Positions 50,036 through 63,400 of a stretch of DNA of 64,000 nucleotides are shown here, piece by piece. The stretch covers positions 15,129,860 through 15,193,859 of the forward strand of contig JAGGNK010006448.1 of the NCBI GenBank assembly GCA_017590115.1. The letters run 5' to 3'. Source of the DNA: Montifringilla adamsi (taxonomy: Eukaryota > Chordata > Aves > Passeriformes > Passeridae). The notes beneath the pieces are model-generated. The model made no database searches. It was not told where the DNA came from and was given only the letters and a program-made list of their open reading frames with translations. Made by a program: the position numbers and the translations under genes. How positions within the stretch are numbered: position 1 is the stretch's first letter; each line of letters starts with the position of its first letter.

Positions 50036-50219
50036 TTCTTTTTTCTTTTATCTTTCTTTTCATTTTATTTCATTTTTCTTTTCTTGTCTTTCTTTTCTTC
50101 TTTCCTTTTCTTTTTTTTTATTTTTCTTCTTCTCTTCTCTTCTCTTCTCTTCTCTTCTCTTCTCTTCTCTTCTCTTCTCTTCTCTTCTCTTCTCTTCTCC
50201 TTTTATTTTTTTTTTCTTC
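50036..50219. repeat. Pyrimidine tract with (TCTCT)14 core
   Basis: A T/C-rich stretch of about 180 bases. Within it, 50121-50204 contains no purine at all, and 50131-50199 is about 14 perfect TCTCT copies. It is a candidate triplex-forming or slippage-prone repeat. The frames at 50023-50370 and 50030-50257 (FLLFSSLLFSSLL repeats) are translations of it, not proteins. Confidence 0.95.
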
Positions 50220-53200
50220 CCAGTGTGGCATCTATTTTAGACTGTGTTCCAGTCTAAACAGTCAAAGTATTATTGTCGGAATGACCAGTCATACATTTAG
50301 CTGCCTATATTTAGGACTAAAATGGGATTTGGAAAGATTATTAATCATTATTATAAATACAAGCAATTAAGTTGGGAGATTTTCAAAGTTAGACAGTACC
50401 CCATTTTGGCATGGCATGAAACTATGAAGTATTTCTGTCTTTCATCTGAATGAAATGAGTCTATAACCAGAAATCTCATTCCATACTTCCATTGTTGATT
50501 GCAGAAATAAATTTTTATGCCTGAGTTGCCTTCCTATCTTTCATTCTTTCTTTGCCCCTGTCATTCCTCGTCCCTGCCCCTTCTTTCCTTCTGAGGTACT
50601 TACACAGAACATGATATTTCTAGATTGGAACTTGTTAAAAAAGTTTAGGAATGTTGAAAGGCTTTCCAGTTCTCCCTAAATGACATTTTAATGCAACATT
50701 CTCATTTGTTAAAATAAGTGGTCTGAGGACATAGTCCAATGCCTACTGAATTGTACATTTGCAAACTGAGCAGTTCAGATGTTGAGATTGAAAGGTTGAG
50801 GATTCACACCTATTTTCTCAGACGTTTTGGTGATACCTGGCATTGTAATATTACTTCTCTTAGAAGTGGTGATATTGTGGACTTTACTATGTATTAATTG
50901 TATTTTAGCTGACTGTATTGTAAACTAATTGTTAGATTTTTTTTTACAGAAAATATATTCTGTATGAGAATTCTGTAAAAAGTCACAGAGCACCTTAAGT
51001 TGTTTTCCATCACATTTTTTTTAAATATAATTTCAAAATTTACTTAGAGTGCATTTACTTAAATTTTTAATGTTAAATCAGGGCAAAGCTTGACTTACCT
51101 TATATTCCACTTGGAATTTGCTTCTGAAGGAAGGGAGGAAAATGCTGAGAAGGAAGTATATTAGTAAGTAGAAATAAGAAAGTACATTTAAGGGTGTAAC
51201 AAATTCTTTACAAAGTCTGTGACACTAATTAGAAGTGCCCTCTAATTTGATTTACATAATAAGAAATTACAAATATTTGCAAATTTATGTTTTTCTTTTT
51301 TTTTCTTTTTTTTTTTTTTTTTTTAGGTTTGATGTCTGGGTTTTGTACTTTTAAGAAAAATATTATACTAATAAGCAGAACACAAGTAGGTAAGCCCTTT
51401 ATTCTGAGAACGCAAATAAAATTTTATGTTCATAATAAATGATTGATCCAGCCTGAGGAAAGACTAGGGTGATGTTCTCCCTTTTCATTCCTGGAACACC
51501 TCTGTCTCTGCTTCTTGCACATCTTTCTGTCACTTTTTCTCACAGGCTCCAAAGAGCTCCACTGCAACTTTTATTCACTTTTTTTGAACCAAAAAAAAAA
51601 AAAAAAAAGAAAGAAAACACCAACCAAACAAAATATTTCAAGGCACAAAGGACAGTTTTCTAATCAAGAAATCCTCAGTAGATATTACTTATAATAATTG
51701 AAAGATAGCCTTATTTATTTTTTGTAATATGCAGCATATATTTTTATAGGTTGGTACTTTTTATAAAATGTAGTTTAAAATAATCAAGATTTATTCAATA
51801 TAACTAATGTAATGACTGCTATGCAGATATGGACTGGTTTCTGCACTTGATACAAGACTTCTCATTCCCCTAAAATTTAATTGCAGGAACATTTTAATCC
51901 CTGCAACTAATTGACTTATCTGATCCGACTGCTCTACTTGTTCTTTCATAAATAAATAAATAAAATCTTCCCACTTTCCCTCTCTCTGCAAACTAAAGTC
52001 CTGTATACTTGCCTGACTATTTTGTGCTAGATAATGAAGTCAGCGTGAGTTGTCAACAGGCTTTTGAACTGCTCCATTGTTCACATGTGTTACGCAGATG
52101 CTACGTGTCGATATCAGTCATTACTCACATTAACTTGCTGCCTGTCCTTTAGATTTTAGCTCAGAGTTGTTGCTCAGCCAAAGCCAGGGTTAGACTCATT
52201 TTATATGGGCAAGAGGAGAAAAGACAAGGAGATTTGTGCCATTTCACCCTCAGAAAAAGTTCTTACCAATGCAAATTAAATCACCCCAAAGATCTTAGTA
52301 ATTGAGAAAAATATATGCTCCACTAGGTATTAATATCTGGAAAACATCTCTATGAATATGAAAAACAATGGAAATTGCTTAAAAGTGGCAAAAGTAGCAG
52401 CAATATTTTGTATATTAATCATGGAAATATTTTTGTGTTTTTATAAGCAATTTTATTGTGATTTTAATTGTTTTATACTTAAATTCTTTTGGAAGAAATC
52501 ACGTTCCTTTCTAAAATTGTACTATGTGTAAAGTATGACAGTGTGATCGGGTCTAAAAGTGCATGGTAAAGGCTACCTAATTTTTGAGTATAATATGCAC
52601 CTAAATTTAAGTTACCTCTTGAGAGCCTGATTGCTTGCACTCATTTGTTTGTCAGTGAAGACCAGTGGAAATCACACAAAGCCTCCAGCATGAGACAGTG
52701 TCTGTAAATGAGGTCTTTCTTTATGAGAGCTGGGTTAGAAGCATTTTGGTTTGGCTTTCTCTGACTACCTATTACAAAACCATGGCTTATGTTAAGTAGT
52801 CATCATGAAGACTGCTCCCTTCACCAGCAAAAAGAGCCCAAAAAAGCTCCACTGAGTTTGGCTTGGAGGACTGCCCTTCATTCTCTTCCTTTGCCTGCTT
52901 AGATTGGATTCAAAAATGCTTTCTGGAAAAGCCATTCTGGGGATGTTGTGAAAGAGAAGGAGAAAAATCCCTTTTCAAAGGACATATTTTAGCTGATAAT
53001 GGAAAATCAACACCTAGCTCTATGCAAGAGCTGTAGAAAACAAGACACAATACTCACATTCTTACAGTGCAATATTTCAAAAAATGGGGACTAGGAAAAA
53101 ATAAAACCTAATACTTTAGAATACTCAGGGATTTATTTGGAATTTTTTTTTTCACTTTTGTGTATGATACTAAATGCTTTACCTTTATAGCAATGCTTTG

Positions 53201-53748
53201 AACTTCATAGAAAAGGACTCTCACAGAGCACTATAAAAATCTGTTAAAATTAGAGATACTTTTTCAGTACATAAAAATGTGGCAACATTAAAGTTCATTA
53301 TCTCTACTCCTCTAACTCTCCTTCCACTAGAAGTGAGAACTAGCTACTATCTGACAAATGTTTTTCCTTCTACAGTGAAATTGCTCCCCATAGGTGGGAA
53401 AATCTAAAATGTCTTTTTGAATATACTGTACCCATATTTTTATATGACATTTGAATAAAACAAACAAACAAACAATAGTAAAATATCTTATATGTATGTT
53501 TAACACCAAAGTAGATTATGGGTTAGAGTGATTTGCTTCTGTATCAGGAAAATTCGGTTTTTCAGTTTTGTTGTTTTTTGCAGACATATTGCAGTCTCAT
53601 AATAGTACATGATTATGCATGGAGTAGCATAGAAATCAGCACTACTGTCTGAGCAGGATGGTTTTGGACCTGATCAGGATTTTCTGGAAGTCAAGAAATT
53701 TTATTCTGGAAAAAAAAAAAGAAGATAAATATGTCATAACTAAAACAC

Positions 53749-53792
<44 letters not shown>

Positions 53793-54562
53793 ACCCACCA
53801 AAAAAACCTGTTGGAACTAAGCTCTATTTCCCCAAGGAATAAATTATCAGTCATAACTCATGAACACATTCAAATTAAGTGTACATGGTAGGAATGTCTA
53901 AATTATTGATCAATTCTTCAATAGCAGTAAAACAAATCAGTGATTTATTAGACATTTTCCATCCACCCATTTTTATACTATGAAAAGTCACTTAAGTAAT
54001 GGAACCATTTTGCATCATGAAATAACCTTTATCTTACTGCATTTTTCTTTGCAGTCTGTTAGGAGGGCTGATGGCATGTGCATGTGGTAAAGTCATACTC
54101 ATCTTGTGTCTTACCAAAATAATATTAAATATCAAAATTCATATTACATGTTTGACTGTCTTTTCTATTCTACTGCTTCATCTCCTGCTTTTTGTGGTTA
54201 CCTTGATATTTCTGAGTGCTTTGTATAAAAAATGTGGTTTCCTACTCTGCTTCTTGTTCTTTTTTAATTCAACTGGTCTTTGGAAGGTGGTCCTCCCACT
54301 CAACATGGAAACTGAACCATCTGGCTGACAAAAGGCAAAAACTTTTGATCTCTAACAGAAACCACTGAACCTATAAAACCAATCTAAACCAACGAATCAG
54401 CAAAAATAAAAGTACTATTGAAGACTTACATATTAACCATTATTTATGCAGTAATAATAATAATAATCACAGTTGACAAAAGAACAGCAAATACAGGAGA
54501 TCATAAAGTTGAGAGAATGAAGCCAGCATTCAAATTCAATAACAAAACACAATACTCAGAAA
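50220..54562. other. AT-rich non-coding DNA with homopolymer runs
   Basis: No gene is recognised. Poly(T) at 51306-51324, poly(A) at 51591-51608 and the long poly(A) at 53754-53791 lie here. The minus-strand frame at 53642-53854 and the plus-strand frame at 53658-53891 run through the poly(A). The hydrophobic frame at 54071-54328 is AT-driven and has no recognisable family. Confidence 0.55.
53754..53791. repeat. Poly(A), 38 bases
   Basis: Uninterrupted A38 followed by CACCCACC and more A. This is the longest perfect A run in the window. No retrocopy was recognised upstream, so it may be a simple repeat rather than a tail. Confidence 0.93.
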
Positions 54563-54660
54563 ACATGGAATTTGGTTTCATCTGGAAGGGCCCTTTAAAA
54601 TCTTCTAGTTCAAAAGCCCTTGCCATAGCCAGGGACACCTTCCACTTTGATCCAAGATTA
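54563..54660 (-). mobile_element. Short CR1 LINE fragment
   Basis: A decayed reverse-strand CR1 3' region: CTGGAAGGGCCCTTTAAAAT, CTTCTAGTTCAAAAGCCCTTGCC and AGCCAGGGACACCTTCCACT. Under 100 bp. The 88-codon frame at 54418-54684 runs over it and is not a gene. Confidence 0.8.
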
Positions 54661-57600
54661 ATTAAAAGATATATTAAAAATTGATCTATACTATTTTCCA
54701 GAGAGATTTGTAATGAGATGGTTTTAAAATTCTTGTATTTTAACTAAAATGTATATTTTTAAAAACTTGAATAGAATAATGGGAGGAGACTAGTTTTAAT
54801 AAGTTTACATTTTGTGACAGATTTCTTACTGAAGAAAGAGCAAAAGTTTTGCATAAATAAATCTCATTTTAAGAGATATATATGATAAATAAACATGTTT
54901 TTGAGTTAGGAAAGTACTGGAGGTATTTAATCCTAATGTTATATTTCATAAAACTTCTAGGCTTTACATGTGTAGATACAGATATTTCATATGTAATTTA
55001 GAATGTGAATATATACAGATATTTATGAATAAATATATGCACCTCAGATGAGCTTTTAACTCAGAAGGAAATTTCTGTATATCTGTTTTCCTTGCTTTCT
55101 GTGTTTTGTATAAATTTGAAGTGTTTTTTTTTTCCCAATAGTTTCAAAACTATCTTAATTGCCTACTTCCACTTTCATCATATTTAAATTGATAACTTAA
55201 TGATAATTTCAGTACGTTACATTCTGATTGGATAAGTTGGTTTTTAAATTGAAGGAAGCAATGCTCAATTTATTAGCTGCTGCATTTTTCCAATGAAAGT
55301 TTATCACCCTTTTGCTTTTTAAAAATGAGAATGACATAAAGCTGGTTCAGAGAATCAAATCTCTCACTCCTTTACAGTGTATATGCAGATGTAAGGACCA
55401 TCTGCACACTATGTATGCCCTATTTTTTAGTGGTAAATCTGACTTCTGCTGGCACAGAAGTCTCTAGGAGTTTAATGGACCACATTAAAGAGGAGAAAAC
55501 TTGTATTATTTCAATAGGAACTATTAGTCAAGAATTATCTGCAAGTACTTGGGTGTGCTGAATGCTTCATTTGTCATTACTTTTCACAAATACTGTCCAT
55601 GGTGTCTACTGAAGTCTGTTTGTAATACTTTTGCTATCCATTAAGCTTCACTAGACTCTGTAGGGTTATACATTACCTGTGTAAATCTGCAAAATACTTT
55701 TCTTATCTCATGACTCCTGTAAAGGAATTCAGAGTTGTTATGTTTCACCCATTGACGAGTATTTATATTCTATTCATGCAGATAGATACAGAAAGTTGTG
55801 TGAAAGTTTTAAAGAAAATTTATGAAAGCCTGAGGAACATAACTGTTTAAGTGAATCAGCTGATGGTTGGCTGGTTTTAAAGGTGACTAGATATTTATTG
55901 CAAATTTTACAGACACAGACTATAAACTATCAACCCAATCTATAAACATGATAAATCTTTCCACTTGAACATATGTCTTTCACCACAACTATACGGTTAG
56001 CTAAAGTGGTGGTACCTCCTTCCTGTGACAAAGTAATCAGAGCTGAACCAATTTAAACAAATTTGACCTTGAAAAATATAAAGCTCATTTATTCTAGGGA
56101 GTGAAGGAACCTTATTTAGTTTGAGTTAGTTGACAGATGCATATAGATTATCATCAGAGGCAGAAATCCTGGCTGTGCTGAAGTCAATGTAAAATTCAGT
56201 GGCTTCAGTGGAACCAGGATTTTGTGCAAAGTGTTGTAAGAAACTGGTCAGGCGACACACAGCTCTGAGATGCACTTGTGAAGATTTGTGAGTGTGTTTG
56301 ATTTCAGTTGCCCTTGTAGCACCACAGATAATCCATCACCTACTCAGTTAACATTCCTTTGATAAACAGTTTCTACAGCAATTATTATAAAGGAGTGTCT
56401 TCTTTGACATGGAGGAGAACAATGCTCAAAGCATACTTCGATAGCTAATTAGGCACCTTTTTTTTTTCTCCAAGACGTATTTGTCCTTCCTTGTCTCAAA
56501 AGAACTAAAAAGCATTCCATCAGCACAGAAAATTACAGGGAGATATGATTCAGTTTTCTTGTCAGCCTACAGTTTTTACTAATGGGCATATTGTCCTGGG
56601 GTTTCTTTCATGTATGATGTAACAGCAATTATGTAAAATCGTCATTAAAGATTGACTCTTCTTCTAACAAGATTCTGCTGTGTCTGACATCCAACCAGCC
56701 ATGAAGAGAGCTAAATACAGTGGCTGCCCTGGAGAGAATCCAGCAGCCACCCCACATGAGAGCAGTATATAACAGATGGGACTAGGATGACTGATTTAAT
56801 TAGAATATTTTAATAGAAGAATAGAGAAACATTACACAGCTCTATCAGTTAGTGAAAAACTCCATTAAATTCCCCAAATTAATTGTTCCATAGGGAGAAT
56901 ATGTCAAATAAAGCATATCTCACTGCAATCTCTCTCTCTTTTTTCCCTCTTTCTCTCTCTCCACCTCTCCAGCCCCCACATGTTTTTGGTGGGGATTTTT
57001 TTCCCTTATATAGGGAAATTCCATCTGATCATCAGGAAAATGAATCAGTTACATGCCACTTATGACACACCTAAAACTCTAAAGGAGAAGCAAGCATTTG
57101 GATATGTTTAAATATTTATCTAGATCAATTAAATGAAATGCTGAATGGCTGAAAGCATTTGAAATTTTTCTGATGCTTTCTCGTCGAAAGATTTTTTTTA
57201 TTGTGGAAGTATATTTCCTAATCATAACATCAAGAAAAAATATTTCTTACATTTCAGATATGAATTAGCATTTGTCCAAAAGACAATTAATTTAGGGTTT
57301 TTTGGGGAAGTTGTTTTTTAGTTAATAGAAAATAGGTAATACCATGTATTTTAGTACCTATTAGGATCACAAGAATTGCAATAAATGGATTTTTTAAACT
57401 TTTTTTTGGAAGAAATCCTAAAATAATTTAATGTAAATCCTTTCAAATCTCCAAGTAACATCTCATTATATTGTCCCAGGAGAGACAGTTTTTTAAACTC
57501 TTTCCAGTTCTTAATAGAATCCATATTAAATAATTTTAGCCAGATAAAAATTTCATTTGGGGGTTTGAAGAAAAGTTATGTATTAGGAAATAAAGTGAGC

Positions 57601-60026
57601 CTGCTGATGCTAATGAAAGAATGGCATACCATAAAGCTTAGCAACACAATACTTGATGATAATTCAGTTGCTGGAATAATGGAATCTATATCAATTGAGC
57701 ATGACAGAATCTCCTATTCAGTAATTGTTCAAGTGTTAAGAAGAACAAATAGTCTAGCTAAGAACACAAGAGCAGAATCGCAGTATTATTTTACAGGACC
57801 TTCCTATTAAATCAAATTATAAAGGGTCAGTAACTACTTTAAAGAACATTTAAAGAAGACAAACAGAATACTTTATAGTAATCATCATTATTGTTCAAAG
57901 TGGGGACAGGGCTCTTTTTACTTAAAGAAAAGCTCTACTTGCTGAAAATGATTAGTCACCACAGGTCATATATTTTTTGTTTCCTATTGAAAATAAGGGT
58001 ATTACTTGAATGTGAAATTTAGCAAAACATGTTTTTTTAATGAAAATAAGGATGACATATTTGGTTGTGGGCTTTTATTTTGCATATCATGCGCAGTCAC
58101 TTTAATTTTCACTACAATTTCACTGAAACAACCATTTTCAGATTGGATTTTTCTTTTCTTTATTATCTTGGAAGATTTTTATATTAGAATTTAATTCCAC
58201 ATTTTTGTAGCTTTTTGGTCTATATTATTCTTAGCTTTCAAGAATAGTACCTAACAAAAACAAACATAGTCACTCCCCATTCAGGAGAAGCTCACGACTG
58301 ACCTTGGATTTGTTTTTTTCTATAGAATGTTTGAAGGGCACTTATTAAAAATAAAAAAAAAAAAACACCCCAAAACTATAAAAAAAGAAAACCAGGAAAA
58401 TACATACTTCTTATTATGTGGCCTGTAAGTTTGGGCTCCTACATTTTTCATTGGGGAGCGATTTTATGGGACATGTACTTGTTTACTTTCTTTTCTCTGT
58501 ACTATTTCAGCAGGAGTCTTGATCAGAATCTTGCAAACCTTAAAACCATCACCTCTGCCATATCATTCTGACTTTGAGCGTGTCCTAATAAAGAAATTAC
58601 TGTAACATGGAGAATGCAATTATGGTACAATTGATGCCTCAGTCAGAACCAGTGTTCAGGTTGGAATTCATGACATCTTAGGCATCGCTAAATCAAAGTT
58701 GTTCCTTAAATTCTCTGAGTTTTGGGAAACAATTAACTTTGTCTTAATTGTATACTAGTAACTCCATGTTCTAGATTTTCTTGTACATACGCAAGCTCAG
58801 CAACTCAACTCTAGTTGCAATGAGGCTGCTTGTCAAATTTGATAAAGCCGCTGAACATGGGTCCTTTACTTCTTTTGAGGGATATTCTTCTTGGGAAAGA
58901 CAATTTTCTCTTCATATGTGTATGAATTTAGGAATAATCCATTTCTGCCTGCCTGCTTCTGGACATGGAAGGCCAACATTGCTCACAGCTGAAGGAGGGT
59001 AGGAGGAAACCTGAATGTTAAGTACAAGATAAATGAGTTGACCTTCAGAAAATTTGGTAGTGATTGTTGTTGAGATCAAGTAAAATGGGCTTAAGAAGAA
59101 CAGTCAAACATAGAGTGGGTGAAAAATTATAGCATGAAGGGGGACATTGGTTCACTAGTCAACCTCTTACTTGGAGTTAATTTTTGATTACCACTTCAAC
59201 ATGGCCTTTTCTTATAATATGCAGAAACATTATAAATCTAAATTGTACAGAATGATCAATGAAAGTTATATTTCATCAGAGATTTGAAACTACAGATGAT
59301 AATGTTATTGAGAAAATGCATATGAAGACTCCTACAAAGCCCTAGACCACCTTATTGTGTAAGCTATTTACCTTCACTGCAATTCCATCAGTTAGAAATC
59401 TCACAGTTTGGAAACAAAAAAAAAAAAAAAAATTGATGGGAGATAAAACAGGAAGAGGACAGGTTTTTTTTTTTTTTTGTTTGGTTTGGTTTGGTTTGGG
59501 GGTCTTTAATATCTCTAGAGAATAACTAGGATCACAGTTGTGATTACAGATTTTGGGAATGGTTTTATATACTTAAAATAATGTATTTATGATGAAAAAA
59601 TGTTAGTTTTTAGAATTCAAATTTAAAGTAAAATTTCATTTAACTGTGAAAATTTGAGGAATGAAACAATGTATACTTCATGTAACAAAAGCAGAGATTG
59701 GGGTTTTCTTTTAACTCCTAACCACGGGCTGTCATTTCTGTGATTTTTCAATTCTTGCTCTTATTCTGAGTAACAAAAACTAAGAAGAAATAAAAAAAAA
59801 TAGAATTTTGCTCAAATTGTACAAAAATGGCTGTTGTTTTTGAAATAAACAAGGCAAGCATTTCATATCTAGAACTACCTTTATATGGAAGATATAAGTG
59901 AACCTACACAAAATATTTCAACTATTTATTATAAATACAAAAATCAACCACTAATAGGCAGAAACATATGTTGGATGAAACCTTCAAAATATTAAATGTT
60001 GAAATTTGATATTTGACATTAGTATA
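54661..60026. other. AT-rich non-coding DNA
   Basis: No gene is recognised. A pyrimidine-rich patch lies at 56929-56976. A poly(A) run with C interruptions is at about 58351-58374. The 81-codon frame at 57565-57810 has a fairly mixed composition but no domain that I know. Confidence 0.5.
59464..59503. repeat. T run followed by (GGTTT)n
   Basis: Fifteen T, then three to four TTTGG/GGTTT units ending in five G. Same type as the other T/G tracts. Confidence 0.88.
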
Positions 60027-60425
60027 AGATCACAGGATCCCTCACATTTGAAAGGACTTTGAGATCTCCTCAGTCCAAGCTTGTATACAAAGAGGATCAG
60101 CTGTGAGATTAAGCCAGGCTGCTCAGGGATTTTTTGAGACATATCATGAGAAACTCTGGGAATGAAGACTGCTCAACCCCTCTAGGCAAATCTGTCCCAC
60201 TGCCTGACTTTCCTCACTGTGGTAAAACTCACTTCAGATCATGTCCACTGTCTTTTCTCGTCCCACTTGCCCCAGTTCATGCTCCTCTGTGAGAAACACA
60301 GCTCTGTTCTCCTTTTTTCAGAGCCTCTTAGGTGTTCCTGAAGCCATTTCTACTCCTGATTGGACAAGTCCCTCTTTCCATTTTTCCTCATGGATCTCAG
60401 AACAATTTTCTCTAACTATCTTAAG
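60027..60425 (-). mobile_element. Old CR1 LINE fragment
   Basis: Diverged reverse-strand CR1 3' region: AGATCACAGGATCCCTCACA, TTGAAAGGACTTTGAGATCT, AGGCTGCTCAGGGATT and CTTTCCTCACTGTGGTAAAA. It is more decayed than the other copies, and the right boundary is uncertain. The 62-codon plus frame at 60241-60429 is antisense to it. Confidence 0.68.
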
Positions 60426-63400
60426 ATGAAATTTCCTTAAGGGAAAAGACCTCTTAAGGAAAAGCTCGATGCAAAACTTTCACATTACCTTGACTGATAT
60501 ATAAACAGTAAGATTTCCTGTGAAGCAGCCTATTTAGACTGATCAAAGTTTTAAATAAGATACATATATTTAGCAAAATCTATGGTAAACTTGAACCAGA
60601 TTGTTTATTGTTCTCCATGGTTTAAACTTTTGTAACAAACATAAAAAATACATGCAGGTCTGCTTAAGTACACTATACTGAGCAACAGTAAAGATAATTA
60701 ACAGAAGCCATGAGAGAATATTATCTGGCTCACTCAAATTTTCAGTTGTCTCCTCACCACTATGCACAATTTTTGAGGAGAGTAGATGACAGTCTGATTT
60801 CTCACATTTGGCAGTCAGAGGGCTCATAGCTTTGTTCTTGGGTTCTATGCTATATAGAAGAATAAATCAGTGAAGACCTGTTCCTGTATTATGGAATTTG
60901 CTGAATGTCATATTGAAAAATACTTTCTTTTGCTTTTTCTTTGAGATTGATTGTTCGTTTATGCACATTATTTTTAAACTGGCAGTAAATTCACTGGCAG
61001 GATATGTCTAAGTGTGTTTAGTCTGAGGCACTGGAAGAAGTTCAAGACCACAGTATCATATAAAAATCTTTCCTTTTCTTTGACTAATCAAAAGACAAAT
61101 TAATTTCTCAGCAATATGTGGCAACAGGAAACACTCAAGTTGGACGATAACTCTCTCACTATCTTTCTTAATTTCTTTGTTAATATACCTTTTTAATCCA
61201 CGAGACACACTTTCTACAACTGATCACTACATATATCTATACACAGATCACTCCGAGGAAAGCATTACATTTTTTTCTTCAGTCATATCACACAAATTCA
61301 ATTCCATTTCATCTTTTACACATGGCATTGTAAAATATCTCAAAATTAAATTTATGAATACTTTAATGCTCAGCCTCCATTTCCATATCTCCTCAAAATA
61401 AATGACAAATGTTTCCCTCTTCACAAGAGGGTCAGACAATTCAAAATAGGAAAATCTACATAGTGACCCAATTTAAAGTTTTAACTTTTCAAGGGTCATA
61501 ATCTGTAGCGTGGTCAAGGCTGCAGAAGTCTAGAGAAGAAAGGGTTTATTGTGTCTGTGTAGACTGTGAAGTACTTGCCTACTTATAAGTGGGGAATGCA
61601 GAATTATGATAATTAATTTATTTATCTGGTGATTTATAATTTAGCCTTTGTTTTCATTTTGAATTTTGCATGAGCCATGACAACTTAGGAAAAAAAATTT
61701 GTTTATTTGTAACTTTGCTAATTTTAACCTAGAGTTTGTTCAGTTACTGGTAGCTGCATTTACTTATGAAGTGGGAAAATAACTGTAGAAAAACATTCCC
61801 AATGTATTTCATTATTACTTTTTCTTAGTATAAAAGGGTTTATTTTGAGAGTGATTTTACATTGTCAGATCTGTTCAATGAGAATGGAATTATTACCTGA
61901 CAGTGACAATCTTGTCATCAAACCATACAGGGCTTTTCATATCCCTAGAAAGGAACAGTTTCCTTCTTTATTTGGTATTTTAAATCACAAAAGTGACTTT
62001 TTACAATTAATGAAGAACATATTGCCTTTAGCGCATAAAATGAAGCATTCCTGTACACCCTGTGGCTTGTTGTATTTCATATTTGCACAGTGATATTCTG
62101 CACTGATGTCTTCTGAAGCCTTTTTATTCCTGGTCCAAAGAGTTATAGCTTTCAACAATAAGAATCAAAAAGTGTATTAAAAGTAAGAAAATCAGATATA
62201 ATTTTGGGCTGGTTTATGAGCTGTTTCTAATTAGAACACTTATTTATTCCATCGGAATACAATACACAAAAATATCAGTGGTTAAAAAGTGTGAATTTAT
62301 GGATTTATGGAGGCTTTTTGTTTAATTCTTTAATTTTATATCTCAGCTTACACACCTATTCAGCAACATGCTAAAGTTTGGGTTTAAAACTAAATGTTTG
62401 ATAAATCTCACTCAAAGTCAATCCCAAATTTGCTGTGCTTTCTCACTAATTACACCTTAGACCTCAAAGCAGTTATGTCAGCTTGACAAGTGCTGTGTGA
62501 CATTATAAGCTGCTAAAATTACTGTAAAATATTTCATTTAAAAATAAGCATTATCATGATGGATAAAATTACATCCCTAAGCTTCCTCATTTGAATGTTC
62601 AGGTAAGTGATGTGAATAGTGAATTAACAATGTTTGGCACTGTTACAAATTGCTAAAGATGGCTGAATAAAGCAAGCCTATTCACAGAAGACTTGGACAG
62701 TACTAAAAGATGAGGCAAGATTAATTTCATCCAATTCTGGATGAAATTTAAGATTGAAAAACCATAAACAATCTACATATGGAAACACAATGATGATTTC
62801 TAAATTAGTTATTGCTGCTCAGAAAAGAAACCTTAACAACAGTGTAAACACAAGAGACAATATATCACATTGCAATTTACCAGGGGAGCAGTAGAAAACA
62901 AAGCAGGAAGTTGATTCTGCTGATAAATGACTGTGCATTTGTCTTGGGGAAATTGAGGAAACCAAGGGTGTGAGGTACTGGAACAGGTGAAAACCATAAC
63001 ATCCAGAGCTTGAGTGTTCTTCCTGTCCCTCCTTCTATAAATAGAACAGATGGAGTCCTAGTGGCAGGGTCATGATCTAGAAGTTTTGTACTGAAGAACT
63101 TCAGCTGTTCTGACATTCTTGTGCCTACTGCTGACACAAAATGAGAGTTTGAATAGGAAGGAAAATGTCAACAAAAATTGCACAATATTTTAGATTAACT
63201 TCTAGAGGACAATTTTGGTAGTATATATGTTTTTGTTAAAAAATTATGCAGAGGAAGTACATTTTTTTCCTATCAGAGATATTTTCAGATTCCAGTTTGA
63301 ACAAAGAGCTTTTTTGACTGATCTTCTGGGAGCAAAAATCCTTTTGCATAAATTTATTGCTTTGAAAAACAGCTTGAAAGGACACATGAGCAGTCTGTCA

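Noticed and set aside
50023..50370. Hydrophobic LLFSS-repeat ORF resembling a membrane protein
   Set aside because: It is a translation of the TCTCT pyrimidine tract.
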